This document shows, in pieces, positions 33,370 through 41,845 of a DNA stretch of 64,000 bases (position 1 is the stretch's first letter; each line of letters starts with the position of its first letter). Both the position numbers and the translations under genes were made by a program. The notes beneath the pieces were generated by a model that saw nothing but the letters and a program-made list of their open reading frames with translations, was not told the origin of the DNA and ran no database searches. This stretch comes from Sulfurimonas sp. (GTDB lineage: Bacteria; Campylobacterota; Campylobacteria; Campylobacterales; Sulfurimonadaceae). The stretch is from assembly GCF_028713515.1 (NCBI RefSeq), contig NZ_JAQTOD010000001.1, positions 310,001 to 374,000 of the forward strand, read 5' to 3'.

Positions 33370-34124
33370 TGACAGCCGAAAACTTCAACCTCTCTAACTA
33401 CCTCTCCCGCATCGGATTTGAAGGTGAAGCTAATAATGATGTCGCAACGCTCACACAACTGATGCAGAGACAACTGCGCACAATCGTGTTTGAAAACACT
33501 GAGGTGCAAGCAGGGTGTATCCCATCATTGGTACCTGAGGACATCGTGGAAAAAGTGATCGTGAACCGTCGCGGAGGATACTGCTACGAGATCAACGGCG
33601 TGTTTGCGATGGCACTTACCGCTATAGGGTTCGAGTGGTATTTTGCGGGGGCTCGCTCGATGCTCTATCCGACCCGCCGTCCTAAAACGCACATGGTTCT
33701 AATCGTCCGAGTCGATGGATGCAATTATCTGTGCGATACGGGATTTGGCGGATACGCACTACGCGCTCCGATGGTGATCGAAGAGGGTGAAGCTGTTCAG
33801 GACGGCGATCGTTTTCGACTCGAAATACTTGATGCTGAGTATGTGCTCGGCGCGATGGTGCAGGGGGAGTGGCAGCGTCTGTACGGCTTTACCCTCCAAC
33901 CGCAGGAGTGGATTGAGTTTAGCCTCGCAAACTATTTCAACGCGACAAGCCCCGATACGATTTTCACGCAGAAAAAAATTGCCATCATGCAAACCCCTAA
34001 GGGGCGTAAAATCCTCGTGGATAACAAGCTAAAGCTGATTGAAGAGGGGAAACTGGAAGTTTTAGAGGTTGATTACGAGACGGCTCTAAAAGAATATTTT
34101 GGATTAGAGCCTTTTAAAAAATAA
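33369..34124 (+). CDS. Arylamine N-acetyltransferase
   Basis: A cytosolic enzyme that transfers acetyl from acetyl-CoA to arylamines, hydrazines or similar compounds. The Cys-His-Asp triad is intact: Cys72 in NRRGGYCYEINGVF, His108 in KTHMVLIV, Asp123 in YLCDTGFGG, almost at canonical numbering (69/107/122). Length is 251 aa with the ATG at 33369. The track's GTG at 33366 would add one Met. The start overlaps the PNPOx-like stop, so translation is coupled. Physiological substrate unknown; with its neighbours a xenobiotic or metabolite detoxification role is plausible. It is the last island gene before native AT-rich sequence returns. Confidence 0.92.
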   Translation: MTAENFNLSNYLSRIGFEGEANNDVATLTQLMQRQLRTIVFENTEVQAGCIPSLVPEDIVEKVIVNRRGGYCYEINGVFAMALTAIGFEWYFAGARSMLYPTRRPKTHMVLIVRVDGCNYLCDTGFGGYALRAPMVIEEGEAVQDGDRFRLEILDAEYVLGAMVQGEWQRLYGFTLQPQEWIEFSLANYFNATSPDTIFTQKKIAIMQTPKGRKILVDNKLKLIEEGKLEVLEVDYETALKEYFGLEPFKK

Positions 34125-34254
34125 TTACTACATAAAAGGAAAATAAGCTATATTTATCATTTCACTTACATTAAACTTCTAGAAAAACAGTTGTCAGGTA
34201 ATATTTATAGCTACGCTTTTTTGCAAAAATAAAAACAGCTAAAACAGTAAAACT

Positions 34255-34851
34255 CTACCCCTGTGTTTTTATCCAATAGTCAGCGTGTTGCTGCTCTTTT
34301 TTGATTGTGGTTGTGTTGCCATGCCCTGGATAGATGATTTTGTCGTACGCTATCTCTTTAAATTTTCTTAGACTCTCTTTCATATCTTGTGGGCTTGAGT
34401 ATGGAAAATCAGTTCGTCCAATAGAGCTATCAAATATAAAATCCCCACTAAACATAGCGTCGCCAATTTCGATAGTAGAACACCCAGGACAGTGTCCAGG
34501 GAAATGTCTAAATTTTACCTTTACGCCATCGAAATCAAACTCTTCATCACCGTTTACTTCAACATCAGGTTTTGATGGCGGTAAGTCTGGCATCCAGCTA
34601 CTCTCACCAAGCAACATAACATCACCTTTTGGTGTGTAGAGTGGGATTTTTAGTTTCTCTTGAAGTTCGGCGTTGCTCCACACATGATCAAAATGTCCAT
34701 GTGTGTTTAGTATAGCAACTGGATTTGTTACATTCGCAAGAACCCATGGAGTTGCATCAACACCCGGATCGATGATAAAATCTTTCCCATCAATACTAAC
34801 TATATAGCAGTTGGTTTGATAAACACCCATTGGCCTAACTTGTATCTTCAT
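34255..34851 (-). CDS. MBL-fold metallo-hydrolase (glyoxalase II-like)
   Basis: A 198-aa zinc hydrolase of the metallo-beta-lactamase fold. The core motif THGHFDHVWSN supplies the H-x-H-x-D-H metal ligands. Further ligands appear in FPGHCPGCSTI, MFSGDFIFDSSIGRTDFP and IIYPGHGNTTTI, the pattern of the YcbL/GloB-like class. Substrate could be a thioester such as S-lactoylglutathione or another small ester. It is native in codon use and monocistronic, divergent from nadE. An ATG preceded by AGAGTAACAAC has a poor ribosome site. Confidence 0.9.
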   Translation of the reverse strand: MKIQVRPMGVYQTNCYIVSIDGKDFIIDPGVDATPWVLANVTNPVAILNTHGHFDHVWSNAELQEKLKIPLYTPKGDVMLLGESSWMPDLPPSKPDVEVNGDEEFDFDGVKVKFRHFPGHCPGCSTIEIGDAMFSGDFIFDSSIGRTDFPYSSPQDMKESLRKFKEIAYDKIIYPGHGNTTTIKKEQQHADYWIKTQG

Positions 34852-34931
34852 GTTGTTACTCTTTGAATTATTTTTTTGAAATTGTAACGAAAGAATAGAA
34901 ATGTGACAGTTTGTAGGTTACCATTTTTTGA

Positions 34932-34937
34932 TATAAT
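34932..34937 (+). promoter_or_regulatory. Probable -10 box of the nadE operon
   Basis: A perfect TATAAT lies 31 bp upstream of the nadE ATG in a T-rich stretch (TTTTTTGATATAATATTTTTTG), fitting Campylobacterota sigma-70 promoters. Confidence 0.6.
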
Positions 34938-34968
34938 ATTTTTTGTTAAAGTTTTATAAAGGTTTGAG

Positions 34969-35775
34969 ATGAAAAAGTATGAGCAGATTACAATTTATCT
35001 GCAACATTTTTTAGATAATGAAGTTCGTAAAACAGGGATAAATAGGGTGGTTCTTGGGCTTAGTGGCGGGATTGACTCTGCTGTTGTGGCAGTTCTTGCA
35101 AAAAGAGTTTTTGATAGTGATCTGCTTTGTGTAAAGATGCCATCGCACTACTCTTCAGCTTCCTCTTTAAGTGATGCCGATGAGTTTTGCGCTGATTTTG
35201 GTATAAATGCAATTACTGCTTCAATAGAGCCGATGTTAAGGGCTTACGAAGAGCTAAACCCTGATATGAATAATCTAAGAAAAGGCAACTTATCTGCACG
35301 TCTCAGAATGACAACACTTTTTGATATCTCAGCGAGAGAGAACGCTTTGGTTTTAGGTACAAGCAATAAAAGTGAGCTTCTTTTGGGATATGGAACGCTT
35401 TATGGAGATTTGGCGAGTGCCTTAAATCCAATAGGTGATTTGTATAAGAGTGAAGTGTATGAGTTGGCGGAGTATTTGGGTGTAACAAAGAGTATTATAA
35501 ATAAGGCTCCATCAGCTGATTTGTGGGATGGACAGAGCGATGAAGCTGATTTGGGCTACTCATATGCTAAACTAGACGAAGCAATGAAGCTTTTTGTTGA
35601 AGATAGAGTAAATAGAGATGAGATGATAAAAAAAGGGTTCGATAAAGAGATGTTGGATATGATTATCACAAGAATTTTTCGTAATCAATTTAAAAGAAAA
35701 ATGCCATTAATTGCAAAGCTTACATCAAGAACAATTAATCATGATTTTAACTATCCGCGAGATATAACACTATAA
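34969..35775 (+). CDS. nadE: NH3-dependent NAD+ synthetase
   Basis: The last enzyme of NAD synthesis, amidating deamido-NAD. The ATP-pyrophosphatase P-loop is GLSGGIDSAVVAVLAK. TSNKSELLLGYGTLYGDLASALNPIGDLYKSEV and KAPSADLWDGQSDEADLGYSY are further family blocks. At 268 aa it lacks the N-terminal glutaminase domain, so it uses free ammonia. AAAGGTTTGAG precedes the ATG. First gene of a four-gene run (nadE, degT-like, lpxK, argB) with gaps of 11 bp or less. Confidence 0.95.
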   Translation: MKKYEQITIYLQHFLDNEVRKTGINRVVLGLSGGIDSAVVAVLAKRVFDSDLLCVKMPSHYSSASSLSDADEFCADFGINAITASIEPMLRAYEELNPDMNNLRKGNLSARLRMTTLFDISARENALVLGTSNKSELLLGYGTLYGDLASALNPIGDLYKSEVYELAEYLGVTKSIINKAPSADLWDGQSDEADLGYSYAKLDEAMKLFVEDRVNRDEMIKKGFDKEMLDMIITRIFRNQFKRKMPLIAKLTSRTINHDFNYPRDITL

Positions 35776-35786
35776 GGATTCAAAAA

Positions 35787-36908
35787 ATGAAAATTCCATT
35801 TTATAAGTATGAGAGTAGTCGAGATGCACACTCAAATGTAAGTGATGTCTTAGATGATGAAGATATAAATCAAGTTGATGAGCTAGAGTCCGAGTTTCTG
35901 TCATATATTGGCGCAGACTTTGCTCTTGCAACTTCTAGCGGTACAGCAGCACTTCATTTAGCAATGTTAGCACTTGATCTAAAGAGAGGCGATAAAGTAG
36001 TCTGTTCTGTAAATGCTCACCCAAGTGTTGCTGAAGTTGTTCGCCATTTTGATGCCGAGCCCGTTTTTATAGATATAGACTCTGATACATACAATATTGA
36101 TCTTGATAAACTAGAGAGCTATCTTGAAGACAATAGAGCGAAGAAGTTAAAAGCTGTTATTGTTACACATATTGCTGGACAGTGCGTTGATTTGGACAGG
36201 CTCTATAGAATGGGTACTGTTTATGATGTAAAAATTGTTGAAGATGCAAGCGAAGCTTTTGGTGCGACTTATAAAGGCAAAAAAATTGGCTCAACGGGTG
36301 CTGATATTGTATGTTTTAACTTCTCTCCATATCTAAAAAAAGATATCTGTAGTGGAGGCATGATTGTCTCAGGTTCACAAGAGATAATAGAGCGAGCAAA
36401 ACTTTTAAGTTCACATGCAATGCAGGTCAACAGCGATGCTCTCGAATATATTTATGATGTAACGGATATTGGCTTTGACTACTCTATGAGTCAGCTTGAT
36501 GCAGCATATATAAGATCTAAACTAAAAGAGCAGGATAAAAATCTAAAACGAGTTAAAGAGATTGCCCAGATGTATAATGAAGCGTTAAAATCTGTTGAAC
36601 ATATAGCTATTCCAGCGGTAATAAGTGATGAGCATCCATACTCTCTTTATATAATTAAAGTTGATAAAAATAGAGACTCTTTTGCACTAGAACTTAAAAA
36701 AGGAGGAGTAGAAGTAGGGCTTCACTATATTCCACTTCACTTTTTGTCATACTACAAGACAAAATATTCACTAAAAATAAATAGTTTTCCAACAGCACTA
36801 AGAGTATTTCAGCAAGTAATGTCACTTCCTATTTATGCAAAGATGCAAGACAAGGATGTTAAGTTTGTGATTGAGACGATTAAGTCTATTTCGCACACAA
36901 GAGTTTAA
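35787..36908 (+). CDS. DegT/DnrJ/EryC1/StrS-family PLP aminotransferase
   Basis: A sugar-aminotransferase-type enzyme of 373 aa. Visible blocks are LATSSGTAALHLAMLAL near the N-terminus, VEDASEAFGATYKGKKIGSTGADIVCFNFSPYLKKDICSGGMIVS with the likely Schiff-base lysine (Lys184 or 185), and the C-terminal VGLHYIPLHFLSYY. These enzymes aminate keto-sugars for lipopolysaccharide, capsule or flagellin glycosylation. Position directly before lpxK points to a cell-surface glycan role, but the sugar is not identifiable and PseC identity is not claimed. Native codon use. Confidence 0.88.
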   Translation: MKIPFYKYESSRDAHSNVSDVLDDEDINQVDELESEFLSYIGADFALATSSGTAALHLAMLALDLKRGDKVVCSVNAHPSVAEVVRHFDAEPVFIDIDSDTYNIDLDKLESYLEDNRAKKLKAVIVTHIAGQCVDLDRLYRMGTVYDVKIVEDASEAFGATYKGKKIGSTGADIVCFNFSPYLKKDICSGGMIVSGSQEIIERAKLLSSHAMQVNSDALEYIYDVTDIGFDYSMSQLDAAYIRSKLKEQDKNLKRVKEIAQMYNEALKSVEHIAIPAVISDEHPYSLYIIKVDKNRDSFALELKKGGVEVGLHYIPLHFLSYYKTKYSLKINSFPTALRVFQQVMSLPIYAKMQDKDVKFVIETIKSISHTRV

Positions 36909-36919
36909 AAAGTTCTGCG

Positions 36920-37825
36920 TTGAAAAAAAAGATAGTTTTTTGGGTTGAAGAGTATTTCTATGACCCAAATCTATTTCAAAAATCCCTTTCTATTTTATTT
37001 CTACCACTTAGTTTTATTTACTGTTTTATTGTCTATTTGAAATACAAAATGAGCAAACCATATGATTTTGGCATTGATATTGTTAGTGTTGGAAATCTTA
37101 GCGTTGGTGGAAGTGGAAAAACTCCGCTTGTAACCGCACTTGCGCAGCATTATGAGAATTCCGCTGTTGTTTTAAGAGGTTATGGACGAGCAAGCAGAGG
37201 CTTAGTTGTAGTAAAAAACAGTAATGAAGTTTTGTGTAATGTTGATGTGAGTGGCGATGAAGCGATGATTTATGCGCAAAAAATTCCACATGCAATAGTT
37301 ATAGTAAGTGAAAATAGAGCAGAGGGCATCTTAAGAGCTAAAGAGTTGGGTGCAAAAATAATTTTTTTGGACGATGGATACTCAAAACACAACATTAAAA
37401 AGTTGGACTTTTTGATTGATGTTGATAGCGTAAATAGCTCCTGTATTCCATCTGGACCTATTAGAGAGAGGCTTTGGTCAAAAAAAGAGGCAGTGATACT
37501 TAAAGAGCAGATAGATTTTAAAAGAGTAGTGGAGCTTAAAAATAAAAGTGATAAAATGTCGCTAGTAACTGCTATAGCAAAACCTGGCAGGCTTGATTCA
37601 TTTTTGCCAGAAGTGCTTAGTAAAAACTACTTTGAAGATCATCACTTATTTACAAAAAGTGAGCTAGAGGATATTTTAAGGCGAGATGGCGCTGATTCTA
37701 TACTTTTAACATATAAAGATTATGTAAAAGTGGAGTCGTTTGCCCTTCCAATATCTCTTTTGGATTTACATGTGGAAGTAGATGAGAGAGTTTTTAATAT
37801 TATTAATGATTATAGGAGAAAATAG
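36920..37825 (+). CDS. lpxK: LpxK, tetraacyldisaccharide 4'-kinase
   Basis: A membrane-associated kinase that phosphorylates lipid A disaccharide at 4'. An N-terminal membrane-anchor helix (ILFLPLSFIYCFIVYL) is followed by the Walker A-like SVGNLSVGGSGKTPLV, the VVLRGYGRASRG block and IIFLDDGYSKHNIKKLDFLIDVD. Length 301 aa is standard. The start is TTG. The stop overlaps the argB GTG start by one base (TAGTG). The presence of lpxK shows a lipid A-containing outer membrane. Confidence 0.94.
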   Translation: MKKKIVFWVEEYFYDPNLFQKSLSILFLPLSFIYCFIVYLKYKMSKPYDFGIDIVSVGNLSVGGSGKTPLVTALAQHYENSAVVLRGYGRASRGLVVVKNSNEVLCNVDVSGDEAMIYAQKIPHAIVIVSENRAEGILRAKELGAKIIFLDDGYSKHNIKKLDFLIDVDSVNSSCIPSGPIRERLWSKKEAVILKEQIDFKRVVELKNKSDKMSLVTAIAKPGRLDSFLPEVLSKNYFEDHHLFTKSELEDILRRDGADSILLTYKDYVKVESFALPISLLDLHVEVDERVFNIINDYRRK

Positions 37826-38676
37826 TGCAAAAAAAGATAGAAACAGTAAAAACGCTACTGGATGCATTGCCGTTTATACAAGAGTTTAGAGATGAGATTA
37901 TTGTTGTTAAATATGGTGGTTCCGCCCAAGAATCCCCACAACTAAAAGAGAGATTTGCAAGAGATATTTTACTTATGTACCTTGTTGGTATTAAGCCTGT
38001 TATTGTTCATGGAGGCGGAAGACAGATTAATGAGATGCTTGAAGCTTTACATATTGAGTCAAAATTTATAGATGGACAGAGAGTTACTTCAAAAGAAGTT
38101 ATGCGTATTGTTGAGATGGTTTTGAGTGGTGAGATTAATAAAGAGATAGCTTCGCTTTTAAACTCTCATGGCGCAAAAGCTATAGGCATCAGCGGAAAAG
38201 ATGCTCATTTTATTACAGCAAAATCAAAAGAGTTTGCAAAATGGGGATTCACAGGAAATATTACAAGCGTAAAACCTGAAGTTATTTTAAACCTTATCGC
38301 AGAGAAATTTATACCAGTTATTGCGCCAATAGCCGCTGGCGAAGAGATGGGACATCCTGGTTTTAACATTAATGCAGACCTTTGCGCATCATTTGTTGCA
38401 AAAGCAATTGGAGCAAATAAAATCATATTTTTAACAGATACAGCAGGTGTGCTAAATAATAATAAAGAGCTATTGAGCACCCTTACAAAGGCTGAGGTTG
38501 AGGCACTAAAGGCAGATGGAACTATCCATGGCGGAATGGTTCCAAAGGTTGATGCATGTTTAGAAGCAATTGATGGTGGAGTTCATAAGGCACACATAAT
38601 AGACGGAAGATTAGAGCACTCGATGTTGTTAGAGTTGTTTACTTCAGAAGGCATAGGTACGCAGATAGTTGTGTGA
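37825..38676 (+). CDS. argB: ArgB, acetylglutamate kinase
   Basis: The second step of arginine synthesis. The amino-acid-kinase fold shows VKYGGSAQESPQLK (phosphate-binding), VHGGGRQINEMLEAL, and the C-terminal substrate block GTIHGGMVPKVDACLEAIDGGVHKAHIIDG. Length 283 aa; the N-terminal helix (QKKIETVKTLLDALPFIQEF) is of the kind found in arginine-sensitive hexameric enzymes. It starts with GTG after AGGAGAAAAT. Last gene of the nadE run. Confidence 0.96.
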   Translation: MQKKIETVKTLLDALPFIQEFRDEIIVVKYGGSAQESPQLKERFARDILLMYLVGIKPVIVHGGGRQINEMLEALHIESKFIDGQRVTSKEVMRIVEMVLSGEINKEIASLLNSHGAKAIGISGKDAHFITAKSKEFAKWGFTGNITSVKPEVILNLIAEKFIPVIAPIAAGEEMGHPGFNINADLCASFVAKAIGANKIIFLTDTAGVLNNNKELLSTLTKAEVEALKADGTIHGGMVPKVDACLEAIDGGVHKAHIIDGRLEHSMLLELFTSEGIGTQIVV

Positions 38677-38880
38677 TTTAGTTTTGTACGCAAATATTTT
38701 TAATCTAAACATATAGACATAGTAATTATTTATATGCTTGTATGCCAGCTATTAATAATAAATTAAAAATTTATTAATTTATTGTTTAATTATTACCGGT
38801 ACATAAAAATTAAGTATTTTAATACTAATATCTTCATCGTATACAAATTACATAATAAATGAATACGAGAAGGAGAGTCA

Positions 38881-40221
38881 ATGAATAGACGAGACGCATT
38901 AAAGTTTGTCGGTATATCTGTAGCGACAACTGCAGTTTTAGGAAATGAAGCTAGCTTAAAAAATGATTTATCCAACACAAATGGTGTTGTCCCCGTTGCA
39001 AAGCTTCCAAAAAACGGTAAAGGTCCACGGATTGTGGTTATTGGTGGAGGATGGTCTGGACTATCTGTAGCAAAAAGATTAAAGCAGTATGTGCCTGACG
39101 CGGATGTTGTTATGGTAGAGCAAAGAACATCTTTTGTCTCTTGCCCAATCAGCAACCTTTGGTTGGTAGGTGGTGTTGAGCTAGAGTTTCTTTCGCATAG
39201 TTTTTTAGATGCAGCCAACAATAATGGATATACATACTTTAACGCATCTGTTTATGATATTGACAGAAAAAAACGCACAGTCTATACAAATCAAGGTTCT
39301 GTAGATTATGAGTACCTTGTTATAGCGTCTGGGATTGACTATGATTACAGTAGATGGACAAAAGGTGACGCAACACTTGAGTATGAGCTAAGGACAAAAT
39401 ATCCCGCAGGATTTCAAAATCATGGAGAGCACGAAACAATAAAAGGAAAAATAAAAAACTTCAAAGGTGGGAATTTTATACTAACAGTTCCAGGTGGAAA
39501 CTACAGATGTCTACCTGCTCCTTACGAGAGGGCTTGTCTTATTGCTGATTATATGAAAAAGAATAAGATTAAGGGCAAAGTAATTGTAATGGATGAGAAT
39601 CCTGAGATTACCATAAAAGCAAAAGGATTCCACTCTGCATTTAGTGAAATGTATAAGGATTATATTACTTATATGCCTGGCACTGTTATTGAGGAGTTTG
39701 ACTTGAAGAACAAAAAAGTTACTACTGACTTTGGTGATGATATCTCATTTTCAGATGCTGCTTTTTATCCGCGTGTTAGAGGTAGTAAGCTTCTAGAGAT
39801 AGCAGGTATTGCTAAGGATGGAATCAATAAAGGTGAGGCAAATATCGATCAAATTACTTATCAAGTCATAGGGGATGACCGTGTCTTTTGCTCTGGAGAT
39901 TTGAGACCTATGACATTTAGTAAATCAGGAAATACAGCAAATACAGAAGGGCACAATGTTGCAAGAAGTATTGCTAGTAGAATCTTAGGCACAAAATATA
40001 TATGGGAATCCCCACATACTAGATGCTACTCGGTAGTTGCACTTAAGCCAGCCCGTGCAATATTTGTAAACACTGACTATAAGTGGAATGATTCTGATAA
40101 AACTTTTACATTCTTTAATGCTGCAACCATGGAAGATTGGCGTGTAAAAGCTGGAGTTGACGCAGGAAAAGCCCTTATTGGATGGGGAAGTAATCTATAC
40201 CAAGATATGTTTTATAAATAA
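38881..40221 (+). CDS. Tat-exported FccB/SQR-like sulfide dehydrogenase flavoprotein
   Basis: A periplasmic FAD enzyme of the flavocytochrome c sulfide dehydrogenase / sulfide:quinone reductase superfamily. A twin-arginine signal opens the protein (MNRRDALKFVGISVATTAVLG). The FAD-binding VVIGGGWSGLSVAKRLKQY, the SCPISNLWLVGG region, RCLPAPYERACLIADYMKK with the family's redox Cys region, and the late FAD block FCSGDLRPMTFSKSGNTANTEGHNVARSI follow. The C-terminus (KPARAIFVNTDYKW...) fits the FCSD flavin-binding C-terminal domain. 446 aa. No fccA cytochrome gene is adjacent. AGGAGAG precedes the ATG. It abuts the convergent mnmC-like gene with no spacer. The substrate (sulfide) is inferred from family. 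Confidence 0.87.
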   Translation: MNRRDALKFVGISVATTAVLGNEASLKNDLSNTNGVVPVAKLPKNGKGPRIVVIGGGWSGLSVAKRLKQYVPDADVVMVEQRTSFVSCPISNLWLVGGVELEFLSHSFLDAANNNGYTYFNASVYDIDRKKRTVYTNQGSVDYEYLVIASGIDYDYSRWTKGDATLEYELRTKYPAGFQNHGEHETIKGKIKNFKGGNFILTVPGGNYRCLPAPYERACLIADYMKKNKIKGKVIVMDENPEITIKAKGFHSAFSEMYKDYITYMPGTVIEEFDLKNKKVTTDFGDDISFSDAAFYPRVRGSKLLEIAGIAKDGINKGEANIDQITYQVIGDDRVFCSGDLRPMTFSKSGNTANTEGHNVARSIASRILGTKYIWESPHTRCYSVVALKPARAIFVNTDYKWNDSDKTFTFFNAATMEDWRVKAGVDAGKALIGWGSNLYQDMFYK

Positions 40222-41385
40222 TCACAAAACAGTAGATATACAGATTTTACTCCTTGCCATTTTGTAAAAGAGCTTCTCACTTGAGAGCTCTTTTGGTATT
40301 TTTTTGGACTCTAAAATTTCTTCACATAAGAGTTTTGCAAGCAGAGGGGCTACTACAAAACCTCTTGAGCCAAGCGCATTTATGATATAAAGATTTGGAA
40401 AGTACTCTAACATTTGTGGTGGAATTTTTGTACCGTTTTGAATAGACGGATACTTTTTTATAGATTTTTCATAATCAATGACTTTACCAATAACTGGAAA
40501 ATAACTCTTGATTGTTGCTCTTGCACCTTTATAAATATTAACCACTTCTAAATTATCAAGTTTTATAAGTTCGTCGGCAAGAGAGAGAAGAGTCTCTACC
40601 TGCTCTTGCTGACTATTTGGATTAAAGCTACATTTGTCACAAGTTGTTAAACACTCCATTTCTGTGGTATCGTGTCTCTCTTTTGTGGCTCCAATAGCAA
40701 CGGTTTCATCGTTTTTATTTGTTGAAATAGAGATAGATTTATGTATATTAAATGGTATTTTTGTAGTTGTTTTAACATCTATTTTAACTCCAAAAATTGG
40801 AGATATTTTTATATATGGAATCGAGACTAAAGATTTAATTGCTCCTTGAGCCAAGACAATACTATCTGCTTTTATATCTTCCAAGTTGTAGCAATTTCCA
40901 TCATGAAATAACTCTTTAATATCTTTATTATAAAAATCACAACCCTCTATTAGTTTTGTGCAAACTTTGAGAGGGTCTAAAATTGCCGCATTTTCATAAA
41001 AGTACCCATCTATTTTAGTAAAATTTTCAGATATTTTTTGTAGTTCATCGGTCGAGATATATCTATTTTTTATGTTATTAGTTTGTAATTTATCATCGCT
41101 AAAGTTGTCGTTTGTGACTCTTAGAACCCCATTTTTTTTGATTGATTCTGGAGAGAGCTTCTCATAAAAGTTTAATGAAAATTCTAAAGAGTTGTTTACG
41201 AAAGTATTGTATAAATTTTCTTTTCCAGGAAGTGGGGATAAAAATGCTCCAGCTGCTCCGCTTGCACCTTTTGCTATGCCCTCATTATCGACAATCGCAA
41301 CTTTTTTACCATTTTTTTTAAAACGGTATGCCATATTGCATCCAGCACTTCCGGCACCGATGATGAGATAATCATATTTTTTCAT
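40222..41385 (-). CDS. FAD-dependent DAO-family oxidoreductase, MnmC C-domain-like
   Basis: A 387-aa flavoprotein of the D-amino-acid oxidase superfamily. The Rossmann motif YDYLIIGAGSAGCNMAYRFKKNGKKVAIVDNEG opens the protein. GASGAAGAFLSPLPGKENLYN and the C-terminal NALGSRGFVVAPLLAKLLCEEI resemble the oxidase domain of MnmC, which removes the carboxymethyl group of cmnm5U in tRNA wobble positions. The methyltransferase domain of bifunctional MnmC is absent, so this would be a stand-alone MnmC(o). A glycine-oxidase-like function is the alternative. Internal Cys pair CLTTCDKCSF is unusual. Stop codon directly adjoins the stop of the convergent gene. Confidence 0.8.
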   Translation of the reverse strand: MKKYDYLIIGAGSAGCNMAYRFKKNGKKVAIVDNEGIAKGASGAAGAFLSPLPGKENLYNTFVNNSLEFSLNFYEKLSPESIKKNGVLRVTNDNFSDDKLQTNNIKNRYISTDELQKISENFTKIDGYFYENAAILDPLKVCTKLIEGCDFYNKDIKELFHDGNCYNLEDIKADSIVLAQGAIKSLVSIPYIKISPIFGVKIDVKTTTKIPFNIHKSISISTNKNDETVAIGATKERHDTTEMECLTTCDKCSFNPNSQQEQVETLLSLADELIKLDNLEVVNIYKGARATIKSYFPVIGKVIDYEKSIKKYPSIQNGTKIPPQMLEYFPNLYIINALGSRGFVVAPLLAKLLCEEILESKKIPKELSSEKLFYKMARSKICISTVL

Positions 41386-41536
41386 GGTAGCAATTATAGA
41401 AAAAATGGGCTTAATCCATTTAAGCTTTGTTGTGTTGGAGTTAATCAGCTGTGTTGTTTAAGAGCTAAAAAACGCCTTTGATTAAGTTTGATATTATTCT
41501 TGTCGTATGTTAAGTTAATCTTATTATAGTGACTGA

Positions 41537-41542
41537 TATAAT
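41537..41542 (+). promoter_or_regulatory. Probable -10 box of the ispB-hemA-proS-hemC-ubiD operon
   Basis: Perfect TATAAT (GACTGATATAATTGC) 21 bp upstream of the first ATG. It is the only good -10 before a nine-gene co-oriented run with gaps of 31 bp or less. Confidence 0.6.
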
Positions 41543-41563
41543 TGCTAAAAAATAGGAACTATA

Positions 41564-41845
41564 ATGTACGGATTATTTGAAGACGAAGATGACATATTTA
41601 TGGGTTCACCAAAAAGCAAACTGATGGATGTTGTGTTTAATGCTAACAACGATGTTGTAAGAATGGAGTTGCAAAATTTTATAGATAGGACTGCAGCTAT
41701 GGAGATTATGATGGCTGAAAAATTTGGTGATGATTTTGACACTGATATTGCAAGATTTATAATATCAAACAGAGATGCTGTGGAGAACTACTCTAAGAGC
41801 CTATATATTGAGCTGATGGGTAAGATATTATCACAAAGTGAATAA
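41564..41845 (+). CDS. Hypothetical acidic protein, 93 aa
   Basis: I do not recognise a family. The N-terminus is highly acidic (MYGLFEDEDDIFMG). The rest is predicted helical (LMDVVFNANNDVVRMELQNFIDRTAAMEIMMAEKFG...) without membrane segments. It is the first gene of the long heme/quinone operon and is followed by a TTG start with no gap. ATAGGAACT upstream of the ATG is a weak ribosome site. Codon use is native. Probably real, and possibly a lineage-specific small protein. Confidence 0.75.
   Translation: MYGLFEDEDDIFMGSPKSKLMDVVFNANNDVVRMELQNFIDRTAAMEIMMAEKFGDDFDTDIARFIISNRDAVENYSKSLYIELMGKILSQSE

Noticed and set aside
38813-38826. AGTATTTTAATACT upstream of the fccB-like gene as an operator
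   Set aside because: Arms are only 5 bp and AT-only in a very AT-rich gap; too weak to claim.
38793-39221. 142-aa minus-strand ORF over the fccB-like start
   Set aside because: It runs antisense through the Tat signal and FAD motif of a clear gene and across its promoter region; no domain is recognisable.
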